Made by a program: the position numbers and the translations under genes. Below, one piece after another: positions 16,612 through 23,929 of a stretch of 64,000 nucleotides of DNA. The DNA is from Mariniflexile maritimum (GTDB lineage Bacteria > Bacteroidota > Bacteroidia > Flavobacteriales > Flavobacteriaceae), in contig NZ_WRPN01000008.1 of assembly GCF_009746565.1 (NCBI RefSeq), positions 62,001-126,000 of the forward strand. The letters are read 5' to 3'. The notes beneath the pieces were generated by a model that saw only the letters and a list, made by a program, of their open reading frames with translations, made no database searches and was not told the origin of the DNA. Within the stretch, counting starts at the first letter, position 1. Each line of letters opens with the position of its first letter.

Positions 16612-17429
16612 TATAGCAAATCGGTTATTTGTACGGCAATTAAATCGACAATTATTAACAATAAAGAAGAGGTTACAACCGCCGAATTTGCTGCAACACC
16701 AACACTTTCGGTGCCTCTCCCTGCATGGTAACCTTTATAACAGCCCACTAAGCCAATAACGGCCCCAAAGAAAAACGATTTGATTACAGCTGGAAAAATA
16801 TCCATAAAATCTACCTGTGTAAAGGCTTGATTTAAAAACAGTGCTATGGTAATATTGTCTTTAATATTTATGCCCAACCAACTCCCAAAAATACCAATGG
16901 CATCGGCATAAAGTGTTAGTAACGGAATCATGGTGGTAGCTGCAAGAACCCGGGGTACAACCAGAAAATTTATAGGGTTTGTGTTCGATACTTCCATGGC
17001 ATCAATTTGTTTGCTTACACGCATGGAGCCTAGTTCGGCACCCATACTCGAGCCTATTTTGCCGGCACAGATTAATGCTGTAATAACGGGGCCCATTTCC
17101 CTGATGATGGAAATGGCAACCATGCCCGGTAACATGGCCACAGCACCAAAATCAACCAGAGGGGGGCGCGACTGTATGGTTAAGACCAAGCCCACAATTA
17201 AGCCTGTAATGGAAACCAACCCAATAGATTTATTGCCTATTTGATAGCATTGCTTTAAAAATTCCTGAAACTCAAATGGCTTCGTTATCACATTCTTCAA
17301 AACGGTTTTTAAATACGCCATAGCATGGGCAATGTCTATAAAAAACCTACTGCTTTTATCTATTACCCATGTTGTTAAAGCGGAAAGGTTTAACATAGAT
17401 TTGGCTGAATGTGATGTATTTTTAGGCAT
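16611..17429 (-). CDS. MlaE/YrbE-family permease
   Basis: The C-terminal 235 residues are a typical MlaE permease: QEFLKQCYQIGNKSIGLVSI, then GLIVGLVLTIQSRPPLVDFG, REMGPVITALICAGKIGSSM, AELGSMRVSKQIDAMEV and the final helices VVTSSLLLIIVDLIAVQ. I start it at the ATG complementary to 17427-17429 (MPKNTSHSAK, about 272 residues); the open frame extends to 17543 but the extra residues are unlike the family. First gene of the three-gene Mla operon. Members maintain outer membrane lipid asymmetry or import lipids. Confidence 0.92.
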   Translation of the reverse strand: MPKNTSHSAKSMLNLSALTTWVIDKSSRFFIDIAHAMAYLKTVLKNVITKPFEFQEFLKQCYQIGNKSIGLVSITGLIVGLVLTIQSRPPLVDFGAVAMLPGMVAISIIREMGPVITALICAGKIGSSMGAELGSMRVSKQIDAMEVSNTNPINFLVVPRVLAATTMIPLLTLYADAIGIFGSWLGINIKDNITIALFLNQAFTQVDFMDIFPAVIKSFFFGAVIGLVGCYKGYHAGRGTESVGVAANSAVVTSSLLLIIVDLIAVQITDLL

Positions 17430-17671
17430 AGTTTCACTCGCATATTTTGGGCTAAAATTACACACTTGGGACAGGTTTAGATTTACATGATTTTTTAAAT
17501 TACTTATAGAATCCCAACAAAAGCGGGTTACTAAATGAATCAAGGAAGCTTAAAATAGAAAAATGGAATACCCATCAATTAATGCACACTTAAGCCGAAT
17601 GTATTTATGGAAATGTTTCGTTTCGCCTGATAACCAAAAACCTATAAGTGTTTAATGGTGGATTTAAAAAA

Positions 17672-17710
17672 CAAAAAAGCCCAATAATCAGTCGATTATT
17701 AAGCTTTTTT
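17672..17710 (-). terminator. Rho-independent terminator of ssrA
   Basis: AATAATC / GATTATT arms with a 4-nt loop are extended by AAAAAAGC / GCTTTTTT outside, giving a long stem whose minus-strand end is T-rich. It starts 4 bp after the tmRNA 3' end. Confidence 0.8.
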
Positions 17711-17713
17711 CTG

Positions 17714-18104
17714 TGGAGTCGCCGAGATTCGAACTCGGGTCCAAACAAGTAACCAAAGGGCTTTCTACACGTGTATTCTTTTCTTGGGTTTTCGATGGCA
17801 ACCTGGTTAAAGACAACCTAGTTACCACTTAGCTTTTTAAATTTCGAAAGGGCATCAAAGCACTACCCAATCTATGTTAACTTTTACGATGCCTCAAAAA
17901 AGAACGCCGTTAACCAAGGCTTTCCGGAGACATTTAGCTTTCCCGCCTTGCGGGACTAGGCCTATCTTACTTTATTCAGATTAAGCAGCTAAAGCGTAGT
18001 TATTCTCGCCGTTTAAAGTTCGATTTAGCCTTTTACGTGTCTCAAAATCATTACACGACGTGCTTACCGTTCAATTAATCTCGCTGTCAAAACCAGTCGA
18101 CCCC
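17714..18104 (-). ncRNA. ssrA: Transfer-messenger RNA (tmRNA)
   Basis: The acceptor ends pair: 5' GGGGTCG (complement of 18098-18104) with 3' CGACTCC plus discriminator A (complement of 17714-17721). The tRNA-like part has the T-arm GAGTTCGAATCTC and the D-loop-like GACTGGTTTTGACAGCG after the 5' end. The mRNA-like part contains GGC GAG AAT AAC TAC GCT TTA GCT GCT TAA, complement of about 17983-18015, i.e. tag GENNYALAA followed by stop. CCA is not encoded, so it must be added by nucleotidyltransferase. tmRNA with SmpB rescues stalled ribosomes and marks the product for proteolysis. Confidence 0.97.
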
Positions 18105-18497
18105 GTTATCAATAAATTAGTAATTTGGGCGTTACCCATCCCGATAGCTTTCGGGATGCGTCAGGTTTTCCGCTATATCTTTTTAAAAACGTCATTGCCC
18201 GTACAAAGCACGTGGCAATTCTACAAATTCAATCTTGTACAATGTTAACGGTACTCTTATTTTTAAAAAGGATGCCGCTTCAACCCTTAACGCGGGCTGC
18301 AAAGGTATCAAAAAAACGTTTCAAATCCTTAGCAAATTCTAATAAGATATTTCAAAAACCATTCCAATTTTTAAAAATGGCAAACATTCCTTCTTAAATA
18401 ATCACTCGAATTAAGAAACCTTGTAAACGATTTTAAAAATAAAAGGTTTTTTAATTGAAAAACAATAGATTTACAATCTACAAACCATAAAATTTTA
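18105..18497. other. Region between ssrA and the SDR gene: long ssrA leader with promoter and inverted repeat
   Basis: No convincing gene is present; the open frames on the plus strand here read as random basic protein. On the minus strand a -7 box TACCTTTG (complement of 18300-18307) lies about 195 bp upstream of the mature tmRNA 5' end, implying a long precursor or a separate small RNA. An inverted repeat CATCCCGA/TCGGGATG (18137-18144 and 18151-18158, 6-nt loop) lies in that leader. The promoter of the SDR gene must be in 18400-18490 but I see no clear box. Confidence 0.6.
18300..18307 (-). promoter_or_regulatory. -7 box TACCTTTG directed towards ssrA
   Basis: The complement reads TTTGATACCTTTGCAGCC around this site, a textbook Bacteroidota promoter core identical in its last bases to the typA promoter at 23897-23904. 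The expected transcription start is near 18293, running toward ssrA. Confidence 0.65.
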
Positions 18498-19277
18498 ATG
18501 TCTAAAACAGCTTTAGTTACAGGAGCAGCATCGGGTTTGGGTTACGAATTGGCCCTTTTATTGGCAAAAGATGACTACAAATTGATTTTGGTTGATATTG
18601 ATGCCGTATGTTTAAAAAAGACAAAATCAGCCCTTGAAAAAACTACTTTGCTGGAAGTTGTTACCGTTGTAAAGGATTTAAGCGAAAAAAATGCCGCCGA
18701 GGCCATTCTTAAAAGTATAAACAATCAACCTATCGATGTTTTAATCAATAATGCAGGTTTTGGCCTGTATGGCTCGTTTGTGGAAACCGATTGGGAGCGC
18801 GAGTGCGACATGCTGCACCTACACATTGTTACCACCACCCATTTAACCAAATTGGTATTGGAGGGTATGGTAAGGCGCGGTTCTGGGAAAATTTTGAATA
18901 TGTCGTCGTTGGCAGCTTTTCAACCGGGGCCTTTAATGGCCATTTATTACGCGTCAAAGGGCTATATGCTTTCATTTTCTGAAGCGATTGCAAACGAGTT
19001 GAAAGGCACGGGCGTTACCGTTACTGCCTTATGTCCTGGGCCTACAAAAACTGCATTTCAAGAAACGGTTTCGTCCCATTCGTGCGAAAATAAAATCACT
19101 TTCAATATGGCATCGGCAAAGGCTGTGGCTGCCTATGGGTATAATGCTATGCAAAAAGGGAAAACCTATGCCATACCCGGTAGGTTCAATAAATTTTTGG
19201 CCGTTTTGCCACGGTTACTTTCCAGAAATGCGGCCGCCGCCGTTGTTAGGCACATTCAGGAAAAAAATAGGGATTGA
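18498..19277 (+). CDS. Short-chain dehydrogenase/reductase (SDR family)
   Basis: The 259-residue protein has the classical SDR features: cofactor motif TGAASGLGYELALLL at residue 8, NNAGFG near 85, the catalytic Ser in LNMSSLAAFQPG, YYASKGYM with the YxxxK pair, and CPGPTKTAF after it. This version, with an Asp at the end of the second strand (LVDID), points to NAD(H) preference. The C-terminal RFNKFLAVLPRLLSRN tail is typical of DltE/YqjQ-like oxidoreductases. The substrate is unknown. It is monocistronic and converges on the DUF2809 gene. Confidence 0.92.
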   Translation: MSKTALVTGAASGLGYELALLLAKDDYKLILVDIDAVCLKKTKSALEKTTLLEVVTVVKDLSEKNAAEAILKSINNQPIDVLINNAGFGLYGSFVETDWERECDMLHLHIVTTTHLTKLVLEGMVRRGSGKILNMSSLAAFQPGPLMAIYYASKGYMLSFSEAIANELKGTGVTVTALCPGPTKTAFQETVSSHSCENKITFNMASAKAVAAYGYNAMQKGKTYAIPGRFNKFLAVLPRLLSRNAAAAVVRHIQEKNRD

Positions 19278-19300
19278 TAAGGCTTGTTTAAACGTCAATT

Positions 19301-19675
19301 TTAATTTGCTGTAAAATTTCTTTTGTATTCAACAACCAAAACCGCGCCAATCCCTAAAGTATAGGCTACTAAATCAAACACATTAAAGGTACTGCCCAAA
19401 ATGGTTTTTGCCAGTAGGTTGTTCTGTAAATGAAATGCGTTTAAAATATTGGTGAGTTGCAAAAATTCTATTAAAAAGGAAAACAGCCACACCGCTAAGG
19501 CAAGTTTTAAGAAATGGATTTCCATAAAGCTTTTAATAAAACAGTATATAAGGATAACCACCAGAAAATCGCCAAACGTATGACGAATAAATCCCGTTTT
19601 TAAATAAAGTGCTATCGCGACTTCGATAAGAAAGAGTAGGGAAGTGATTGCAAGGTAGGTTTGGTTGAGCTTCAT
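19301..19675 (-). CDS. DUF2809-family small membrane protein
   Basis: The 124-residue protein has four predicted membrane helices; GFIRHTFGDFLVVILIYCFI around residue 28 and LGSTFNVFDLVAYTLGIGAV near the end are the DUF2809 (PF10990) signatures. The family resembles VanZ-like proteins in layout; the function is not known. It follows creD on the same strand after about 165 bp and converges with the SDR gene, so it may be read from its own promoter. Confidence 0.85.
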   Translation of the reverse strand: MKLNQTYLAITSLLFLIEVAIALYLKTGFIRHTFGDFLVVILIYCFIKSFMEIHFLKLALAVWLFSFLIEFLQLTNILNAFHLQNNLLAKTILGSTFNVFDLVAYTLGIGAVLVVEYKRNFTAN

Positions 19676-19841
19676 TTTAATGGTTGTTGCATAAGCGGTT
19701 ACTCATAAATTTTTAAATCATTGAAATCTTGAATACTGTAACTGGGCAGTACATATTATTTCCCTTTTCGGTAAAAGGATTGTAATGCAAAACGCAACCC
19801 CCGATTTTTTATTCAGGGGTAACGCTAAAAAACCTGTAAAA

Positions 19842-21218
19842 TTAGCCGTTGTTCCAATCTATTTTTCTGGATACAAACATAACGATTCCCAATATGAGGA
19901 ACAACCCGATGCTACCAACCAAAAGCGCATAGTTTTCCAATTGGATGATAACGTATATGAACGTGTAGAGTGCCGATAGCGACAACCCGATAAATACAGG
20001 GAACTTTATGGATTTTAAGATGGATTTTGAGTATAACGTGATGAGCGCGATCACCGATATACCCGCTATTACATAGGCCTTTAGGAAATTACTGTGCTCG
20101 GAAATGGAAACCAAAAGCGTATAAAACATGGTAAGTGCCAACCCAACCATTAAGTACTGAAAGGGGTGAATGTTTATTTTACTAAGGGTTTGAATTAAAA
20201 AAAACAGTAAAAAGGTGAGCGCAATCACCAAAAAACCGTACTTCGCAGAGCGTTCGCTTTTCTGGTATTCATCCACCATCACCATGAATTTTGTGCCAAA
20301 TGCGAATTGGCTTAGGTTTGGTATATGGTTTAGGTGCTGTTGCGAAAAGGCACGGTTGATGTGCAGCACGTTCCAATGGGCGCTAAACCCGTTTTTTGTT
20401 ATTTTTTTGGTTTCGTCGTTGGGTAAGTAGTTGCCCATAAAGCTGGGGTCGGCCCAATTGGAGGTCATTTGCATGCTGGTTGTTTTTCCAATGGGGATTA
20501 TCTCTATTTGCTCGCTACCATTAAATACCGTGGTAATGCTGAACTTGGTATTTTGTGTGCTTGTAGTGGTTTTTGTGTTGATAAAATCCGACTCCAGTTC
20601 GTCTAAATACCGGTCGCCATTTTGCGATGCATCGTTAAAATTGGTTTGGAACGCATAGGTGCCGTTATCAAATTTCAACTGCATCTCACTTTTAATGCCC
20701 TTTAGGTTAGAGGTTTTAATGATAACGGTTGCCTTGTCCCAGATAATATCGTCGTTTTTTATGTCCTTGGCTGTTAAATCGGTAGGTATGAAAAATCCTG
20801 AGAAGTTCATGGTTGTTGAAAATACGGCCGATTCAAAATTGCCCCGTTTCAACTTTTTTGAGTTCACTTTAACATCCGAGTTTAATGATTCCGGAAAAAT
20901 ATAGGCATAATTTATGACGGTTTGGGTTTCCTTTAAATAGGTTTTTGTTTTTTCGTTAAACGTGGTGGTTTCAGAATACGTTTTATAGGGCAGTTTTAGC
21001 ATAGGGCCATATACCAAGACGTTGTTGCCCCATTTTTCGTTGATTTCGGTTACTACTTCGTTTTGGCGTAGCGCACGTTCATTGATCAAGGTATTGATGT
21101 AGCTTAAGGGAATCAATAAAATGATAATTAAAAACCCTACCATGAGCATGCGTGCCGTAATGGATGTTTTTAGCCAATTTCCAAATTTGTTTTGCGGTTG
21201 TACGTTTGTGTTTTCCAT
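19842..21218 (-). CDS. creD: Cell envelope integrity protein CreD
   Basis: The 458-residue protein has one N-terminal membrane helix (about 20-42, MLMVGFLIIILLIPLSYI), a large periplasmic domain with RALRQNEVVTEINEKWGNNV and the VYGPMLKLPY motif, and five or six C-terminal helices (DEYQKSERSAKYGFLVIALT, then HPFQYLMVGLALTMFYTLLV). These are diagnostic of CreD (PF06123, inner membrane protein tied to beta-lactam and colicin tolerance in enterics). There is no CreBC pair here; instead a winged-helix regulator lies upstream. An operator-like dyad ACTTTG-N5-CAAAGT lies 18 bp ahead of the start at 21218. Confidence 0.95.
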   Translation of the reverse strand: MENTNVQPQNKFGNWLKTSITARMLMVGFLIIILLIPLSYINTLINERALRQNEVVTEINEKWGNNVLVYGPMLKLPYKTYSETTTFNEKTKTYLKETQTVINYAYIFPESLNSDVKVNSKKLKRGNFESAVFSTTMNFSGFFIPTDLTAKDIKNDDIIWDKATVIIKTSNLKGIKSEMQLKFDNGTYAFQTNFNDASQNGDRYLDELESDFINTKTTTSTQNTKFSITTVFNGSEQIEIIPIGKTTSMQMTSNWADPSFMGNYLPNDETKKITKNGFSAHWNVLHINRAFSQQHLNHIPNLSQFAFGTKFMVMVDEYQKSERSAKYGFLVIALTFLLFFLIQTLSKINIHPFQYLMVGLALTMFYTLLVSISEHSNFLKAYVIAGISVIALITLYSKSILKSIKFPVFIGLSLSALYTFIYVIIQLENYALLVGSIGLFLILGIVMFVSRKIDWNNG

Positions 21219-21236
21219 GATTTATTAATTTAAAGT

Positions 21237-21253
21237 ACTTTGTTTTTCAAAGT
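21237..21253. promoter_or_regulatory. Operator-like dyad ACTTTG-N5-CAAAGT before creD
   Basis: Perfect 6-nt arms (21237-21242 and 21248-21253) with a 5-nt AT spacer. The same dyad with the same spacing occurs at 22376-22392, before the gene at the other side of the winged-helix regulator. This pairing suggests both are its binding sites. Confidence 0.7.
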
Positions 21254-21278
21254 GAAAGGTTAAAAAAAATTCTATTTG

Positions 21279-21572
21279 TTAGTGTTTATTGATTAATTTT
21301 TCGAGTGCGTCAATATGTTTTTTAAATTCCAGTTCGCCCAATTTGGAAGTGGTGTAGCGGGTGTTTGGTTTTCTGCCAATAAATTGTTTTTCAACATGAA
21401 TGTACTTAGCGGCTTCCAATGCTTTGGTGTGGCTAGCCAAATTGCCGTCGGTAACATCCAAAAGTTCTTTTAGCATATTAAAATCGGCATACTCGTTCAC
21501 CATTAGAACAGACATGATGCCCAACCTAATGCGGTGATCGAAAACTTTGTTTATGTTGTTGATGAGGCTCAC
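21279..21572 (-). CDS. Winged-helix transcriptional regulator (MarR/ArsR-like, PF13601)
   Basis: The 97-residue protein starts at a GTG (complement of 21570-21572) and reads FDHRIRLGIMSVLMVNEYAD, LLDVTDGNLASHTKALEAAK with the recognition helix, then the wing FIGRKPNTRYTTSKLGELEF and a final helix. This is the compact wHTH form often found in Bacteroidota next to creD and a membrane protein of about 200 residues, as here. It has no ligand-binding domain, so it probably senses via the dimer helix or a partner. A CAAAGT half-site overlaps its own start codon, which hints at autoregulation. Confidence 0.9.
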   Translation of the reverse strand: MSLINNINKVFDHRIRLGIMSVLMVNEYADFNMLKELLDVTDGNLASHTKALEAAKYIHVEKQFIGRKPNTRYTTSKLGELEFKKHIDALEKLINKH

Positions 21573-21580
21573 TTTGCGGG

Positions 21581-21712
21581 GTTATGGGTTGTTAAGGTAT
21601 TGGGTTATTAAGTTATTGGGTTATTAAGTTATTGGGTTATTAAGTTTTTGGGTTATTAAGTTGTTAAGTTATTTGGTTATAAAGTTATTGGGGTTAAGTT
21701 ATTGAGTTGTTG
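21581..21712. repeat. Tandem array of a 16-bp unit, TTATTGGGTTATTAAG
   Basis: Seven full or nearly full 16-bp units plus shortened ones run head to tail: 21581-21596, 21597-21612, 21613-21628, 21629-21644, 21645-21660, an 8-bp half unit, 21669-21684, then 14-bp units to 21712. Units 3 and 4 are identical. The array lies in the 186-bp spacer directly upstream of the winged-helix gene, between it and the membrane-protein gene. Repeats of this type vary in copy number by slippage. Confidence 0.9.
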
Positions 21713-21758
21713 TAACAATATTTTTTTTGTTTTGTTTAATTGCTGATGCAACTGAAAA

Positions 21759-22367
21759 CTACTCCAAATCATACTTAAAGTACATCCAAGTTCCATATAC
21801 AATATGCATCACGCCGAAACCCAAAACCCAAAGCCAAAAGCCATAGCCCGGAAATGCAGCACCAATAAGGCCCAAAACCAATTGAATATAGCCCAAATAC
21901 CGAATATCGCCTATGCTGTATTTTGAGGCATTTACCAAGGCCAGTCCGTAAAAAATAAGCATTAGGGCACCTGCTTGTCCGTATTTTTGCTGATTTAAAA
22001 TGATTAAAATGTACAAACCGCCCACCACCAACGGAATTAAAAAATTAACCACCAAGCGTTGCGAGGTGGTATCCCAAATTTTAGCACCGTTTTTATTGGC
22101 TTTTTTTGTGGTTAACACAATGGCGGTAACAATACTGAAAAACGCTACTAAAATTAAATCCAACAGCACTAACCTGAAAATTTTACCATCGAGAATTAAC
22201 GTACCGTAGCTGTAATTTGTTACCAGATAATAGGCAATGGCGGCTCCAATAATCGCATACACACCTGCCATGATGCCCGATAGGCCACTAAGAGAAATAA
22301 ACCGCGATGATTTGTTCATTAGGGTTTTGATTTCGGTAATATCCTTTAGATAATCTTTTGATTTCAT
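21759..22367 (-). CDS. Multi-pass membrane protein of the creD cluster
   Basis: The 202-residue protein has five or six predicted membrane helices: SLSGLSGIMAGVYAIIGAAI (about 25-45), LVLLDLILVAFFSIVTAIVL, NFLIPLVVGGLYILIILNQQ, ALMLIFYGLALVNASKY and LGLIGAAFPGYGFWLWVLGF. I do not know a named function; homologues are recurrent neighbours of winged-helix regulators in Flavobacteriia. It is the first gene of the winged-helix unit, with the operator-like dyad 22376-22392 only 9 bp before its start. Confidence 0.82.
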   Translation of the reverse strand: MKSKDYLKDITEIKTLMNKSSRFISLSGLSGIMAGVYAIIGAAIAYYLVTNYSYGTLILDGKIFRLVLLDLILVAFFSIVTAIVLTTKKANKNGAKIWDTTSQRLVVNFLIPLVVGGLYILIILNQQKYGQAGALMLIFYGLALVNASKYSIGDIRYLGYIQLVLGLIGAAFPGYGFWLWVLGFGVMHIVYGTWMYFKYDLE

Positions 22368-22375
22368 ATAAAAGT

Positions 22376-22392
22376 ACTTTGAAATACAAAGT
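22376..22392. promoter_or_regulatory. Second operator-like dyad ACTTTG-N5-CAAAGT
   Basis: Arms 22376-22381 and 22387-22392, spacer AAATA. The extended sequence AAAGTACTTTG is shared with the site before creD (21232-21242). It lies 9 bp upstream of the membrane-protein start, where a bound repressor would block transcription or translation initiation. Confidence 0.7.
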
Positions 22393-22486
22393 AAATAAAT
22401 AATTTTGAAAGTAGCATCATAATTTTTTGTTAAGTTTGGGGAAATGGAAGAGAATTTTTAAGAAACAATTTGATGGTAGTGTTTTC

Positions 22487-22520
22487 AGACCTATTAGGTT
22501 TTAAAAACCTAGCAGGTTCT
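22487..22520. repeat. Inverted repeat with AGACCTATTAGGTTTT arms
   Basis: AGACCTATTAGGTTTT (22487-22502) pairs with AAAAACCTAGCAGGTTCT (22503-22520) with two or three mismatches and almost no loop, so the pair can form a cruciform or hairpin. It lies in the 3' flank of kdsA on the minus strand, about 210 bp beyond its stop, and looks like a dispersed flavobacterial stem-loop element. Confidence 0.55.
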
Positions 22521-22727
22521 ATTTCAGTGTTGAATGGTTCTAAATTGATTTTTTCTAGTACTTGAATTCCTTTTGCAATGATGCAGCTCCTTTGGGGGGT
22601 CCCAAAAAACCCAGCAAGGATAACATGTTTATAGACGAATAGGTAATAAATGAAAAGTAAGCCCAAGAGGGACCTTTAAAAGATTTATAGGATGTTTTGC
22701 GGAACAACAAGGCCAGTTTTATAGCCT

Positions 22728-23546
22728 TTAAAGCGCATTGACCGTTTTCCTAATGGCTACCAAATTGGTCAATAATTTTTCCAGATTATCCAAATGCAGC
22801 ATGTTGGCACCGTCGCTTTTGGCGTTGGCGGGGTCGAAATGGGTCTCTATAAATAGCCCGTCCACATGGTTAACAATGCCGGCGCGGGCAATGGTTTCAA
22901 TCATATCGGGGCGTCCGCCGGTAACGCCGGCTTCTTGGTTGGGTTGTTGTAGGGAGTGGGTAACGTCCAAAACCGTTGGTGCGTATTGGCGCATGGTGGG
23001 AATGCCACGGAAATCGACAATCATGTCTTGGTAGCCAAACATGGTGCCGCGGTCGGTTATCCATGCTTTGTCGTTTCCAGAATCATATACTTTTTGTACG
23101 GCGTGCTTCATGGATTCCGGACTCATAAACTGGCCTTTTTTTAAGTTGATTACTTTGCCGGTTTTTGCGGCGGCCACCACCAAATCGGTTTGGCGCACCA
23201 AAAAAGCGGGTATTTGCAGCACATCAACATACTGGGCGGCGAGGTGTGCATCGCTAATTTCATGGATATCGGTAACGGTGGGCACATCAAAAGTTTCAGA
23301 AACCTTTTTTAGGATGTTTAGGGCCTTTTCATCGCCAATGCCGGTAAAACTATCCACACGGCTACGGTTTGCTTTTTTAAAGCTTCCTTTAAATATGTAA
23401 GGTATTTCCAGTTTGTTGGTAATGTTTACCACTTTTTCGGCAATGCGCAATGCCATGTCCTCGCCCTCAATGGCACAGGGGCCGCAAAGCAGGAAAAAAT
23501 TGTTGGCGTTGGTATGTTTTATTTTTGGGATGTCTTGAAGCTTCAT
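22728..23546 (-). CDS. kdsA: 3-deoxy-8-phosphooctulonate synthase (KDO-8-P synthase)
   Basis: The 272-residue enzyme condenses phosphoenolpyruvate with D-arabinose 5-phosphate to give KDO-8-phosphate, the precursor of the lipid A-linked sugar of the outer membrane. LLCGPCAIEGEDMALRIAE near residue 20, YIFKGSFKKANRSRVDSF, VPTVTDIHEI and FRGIPTMRQYAPTVLDVTHS are the signature motifs of the class. It starts at the ATG complementary to 23544-23546. The metal-site Cys of metal-dependent KdsA is not at the usual place (Asn in the non-metal type: KKANRSR), so it is likely the metal-independent form. It is isolated from other LPS genes, which lie 3 kb away. Confidence 0.95.
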   Translation of the reverse strand: MKLQDIPKIKHTNANNFFLLCGPCAIEGEDMALRIAEKVVNITNKLEIPYIFKGSFKKANRSRVDSFTGIGDEKALNILKKVSETFDVPTVTDIHEISDAHLAAQYVDVLQIPAFLVRQTDLVVAAAKTGKVINLKKGQFMSPESMKHAVQKVYDSGNDKAWITDRGTMFGYQDMIVDFRGIPTMRQYAPTVLDVTHSLQQPNQEAGVTGGRPDMIETIARAGIVNHVDGLFIETHFDPANAKSDGANMLHLDNLEKLLTNLVAIRKTVNAL

Positions 23547-23710
23547 GATTTTAAATTTAAAGTTTGTAAATATACCAATATAGATTGAAATGTATTTGTC
23601 TTCATAGCAAATTTGAAGCTGTTACTTGGTGGAAAGGATTCATGCGGTAGCGGGGGGGATTTGGATTTTCCTAAAGAAGCACTTTTTTAAATGGTAAGCC
23701 ACGAGTTTAG

Positions 23711-23796
23711 CTGATGGGTGCAATAGCGATAGCAGTGGCAGCCTTTTTTGCGCGCCCTTATGCGCAAAAAAGCTAGAACGGATAGCGCGACCCCTT
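23711..23796 (-). repeat. REP-like element A with conserved arms and a variable central hairpin
   Basis: Read on the minus strand, it contains GGGGTCGCGCTATCCGTT, then a hairpin TTTTTTGCGC / GCGCAAAAAA, then CACTGCTATCGCTATTGCAC. Copy B at 49857-49977 (plus strand) has the same order of motifs: GGGTCGGGCTATCCGTT, hairpin CTGCCCCG / CGGGGCAG, and CACTGCTATCCCTCACGC. The conserved arms with a variable hairpin mark a dispersed element family in flavobacterial intergenic DNA. Confidence 0.75.
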
Positions 23797-23896
23797 GTAG
23801 CCTAGGCGCTTAGATTGTTTTGTGTGCAAAAACTTTATGGCCACAAGGGGGATTGCCAAAAATAAACTATTCCATAAATTATCCATTATTTATATT

Positions 23897-23904
23897 TACC
23901 TTTG
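23897..23904 (+). promoter_or_regulatory. -7 box TACCTTTG of typA
   Basis: ATTTACCTTTGCACCC matches TAnnTTTG exactly, followed by a GCACC start region. It lies 26 bp upstream of the typA ATG at 23930, so the transcript leader is only about 20 nt. A -33 TTG-like element is not obvious. Confidence 0.7.
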
Positions 23905-23929
23905 CACCCTCAAAAATAAGAGACCTTAT

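Larger units (their letters stand above)
22368..22727. other. Intergenic region between the creD-cluster membrane protein and kdsA
   Basis: It contains the operator-like dyad at 22376-22392 and a long inverted repeat at 22487-22520. An open frame on the minus strand (22430-22666) overlaps the inverted repeat and looks like chance coding. I see no RNA gene and no mobile element. Confidence 0.7.
23547..23929. other. Intergenic region between kdsA and typA with a REP-like element and the typA promoter
   Basis: It holds a REP-like element at 23711-23796, and the typA promoter at 23897-23904. A long plus-strand frame that includes 23822-23929 has no gene-like composition upstream of the typA start. 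Confidence 0.75.

Noticed and set aside
17714-17760. tRNA-like sequence with a T-arm
   Set aside because: It belongs to the 3' end of the tmRNA; the 5' partner is at 18098-18104.
18125-18397. A plus-strand open frame upstream of the SDR gene
   Set aside because: Reads as basic random protein over the reverse strand of the ssrA leader; no evidence for a gene.
21581-21712. Possible CRISPR array
   Set aside because: The repeat has no variable spacers and no cas genes are near; it is a simple tandem array.
22430-22666. A 78-residue minus-strand open frame between kdsA and the creD cluster
   Set aside because: It spans the inverted repeat at 22487-22520 and has no recognisable domain or coding-like composition; treated as chance.
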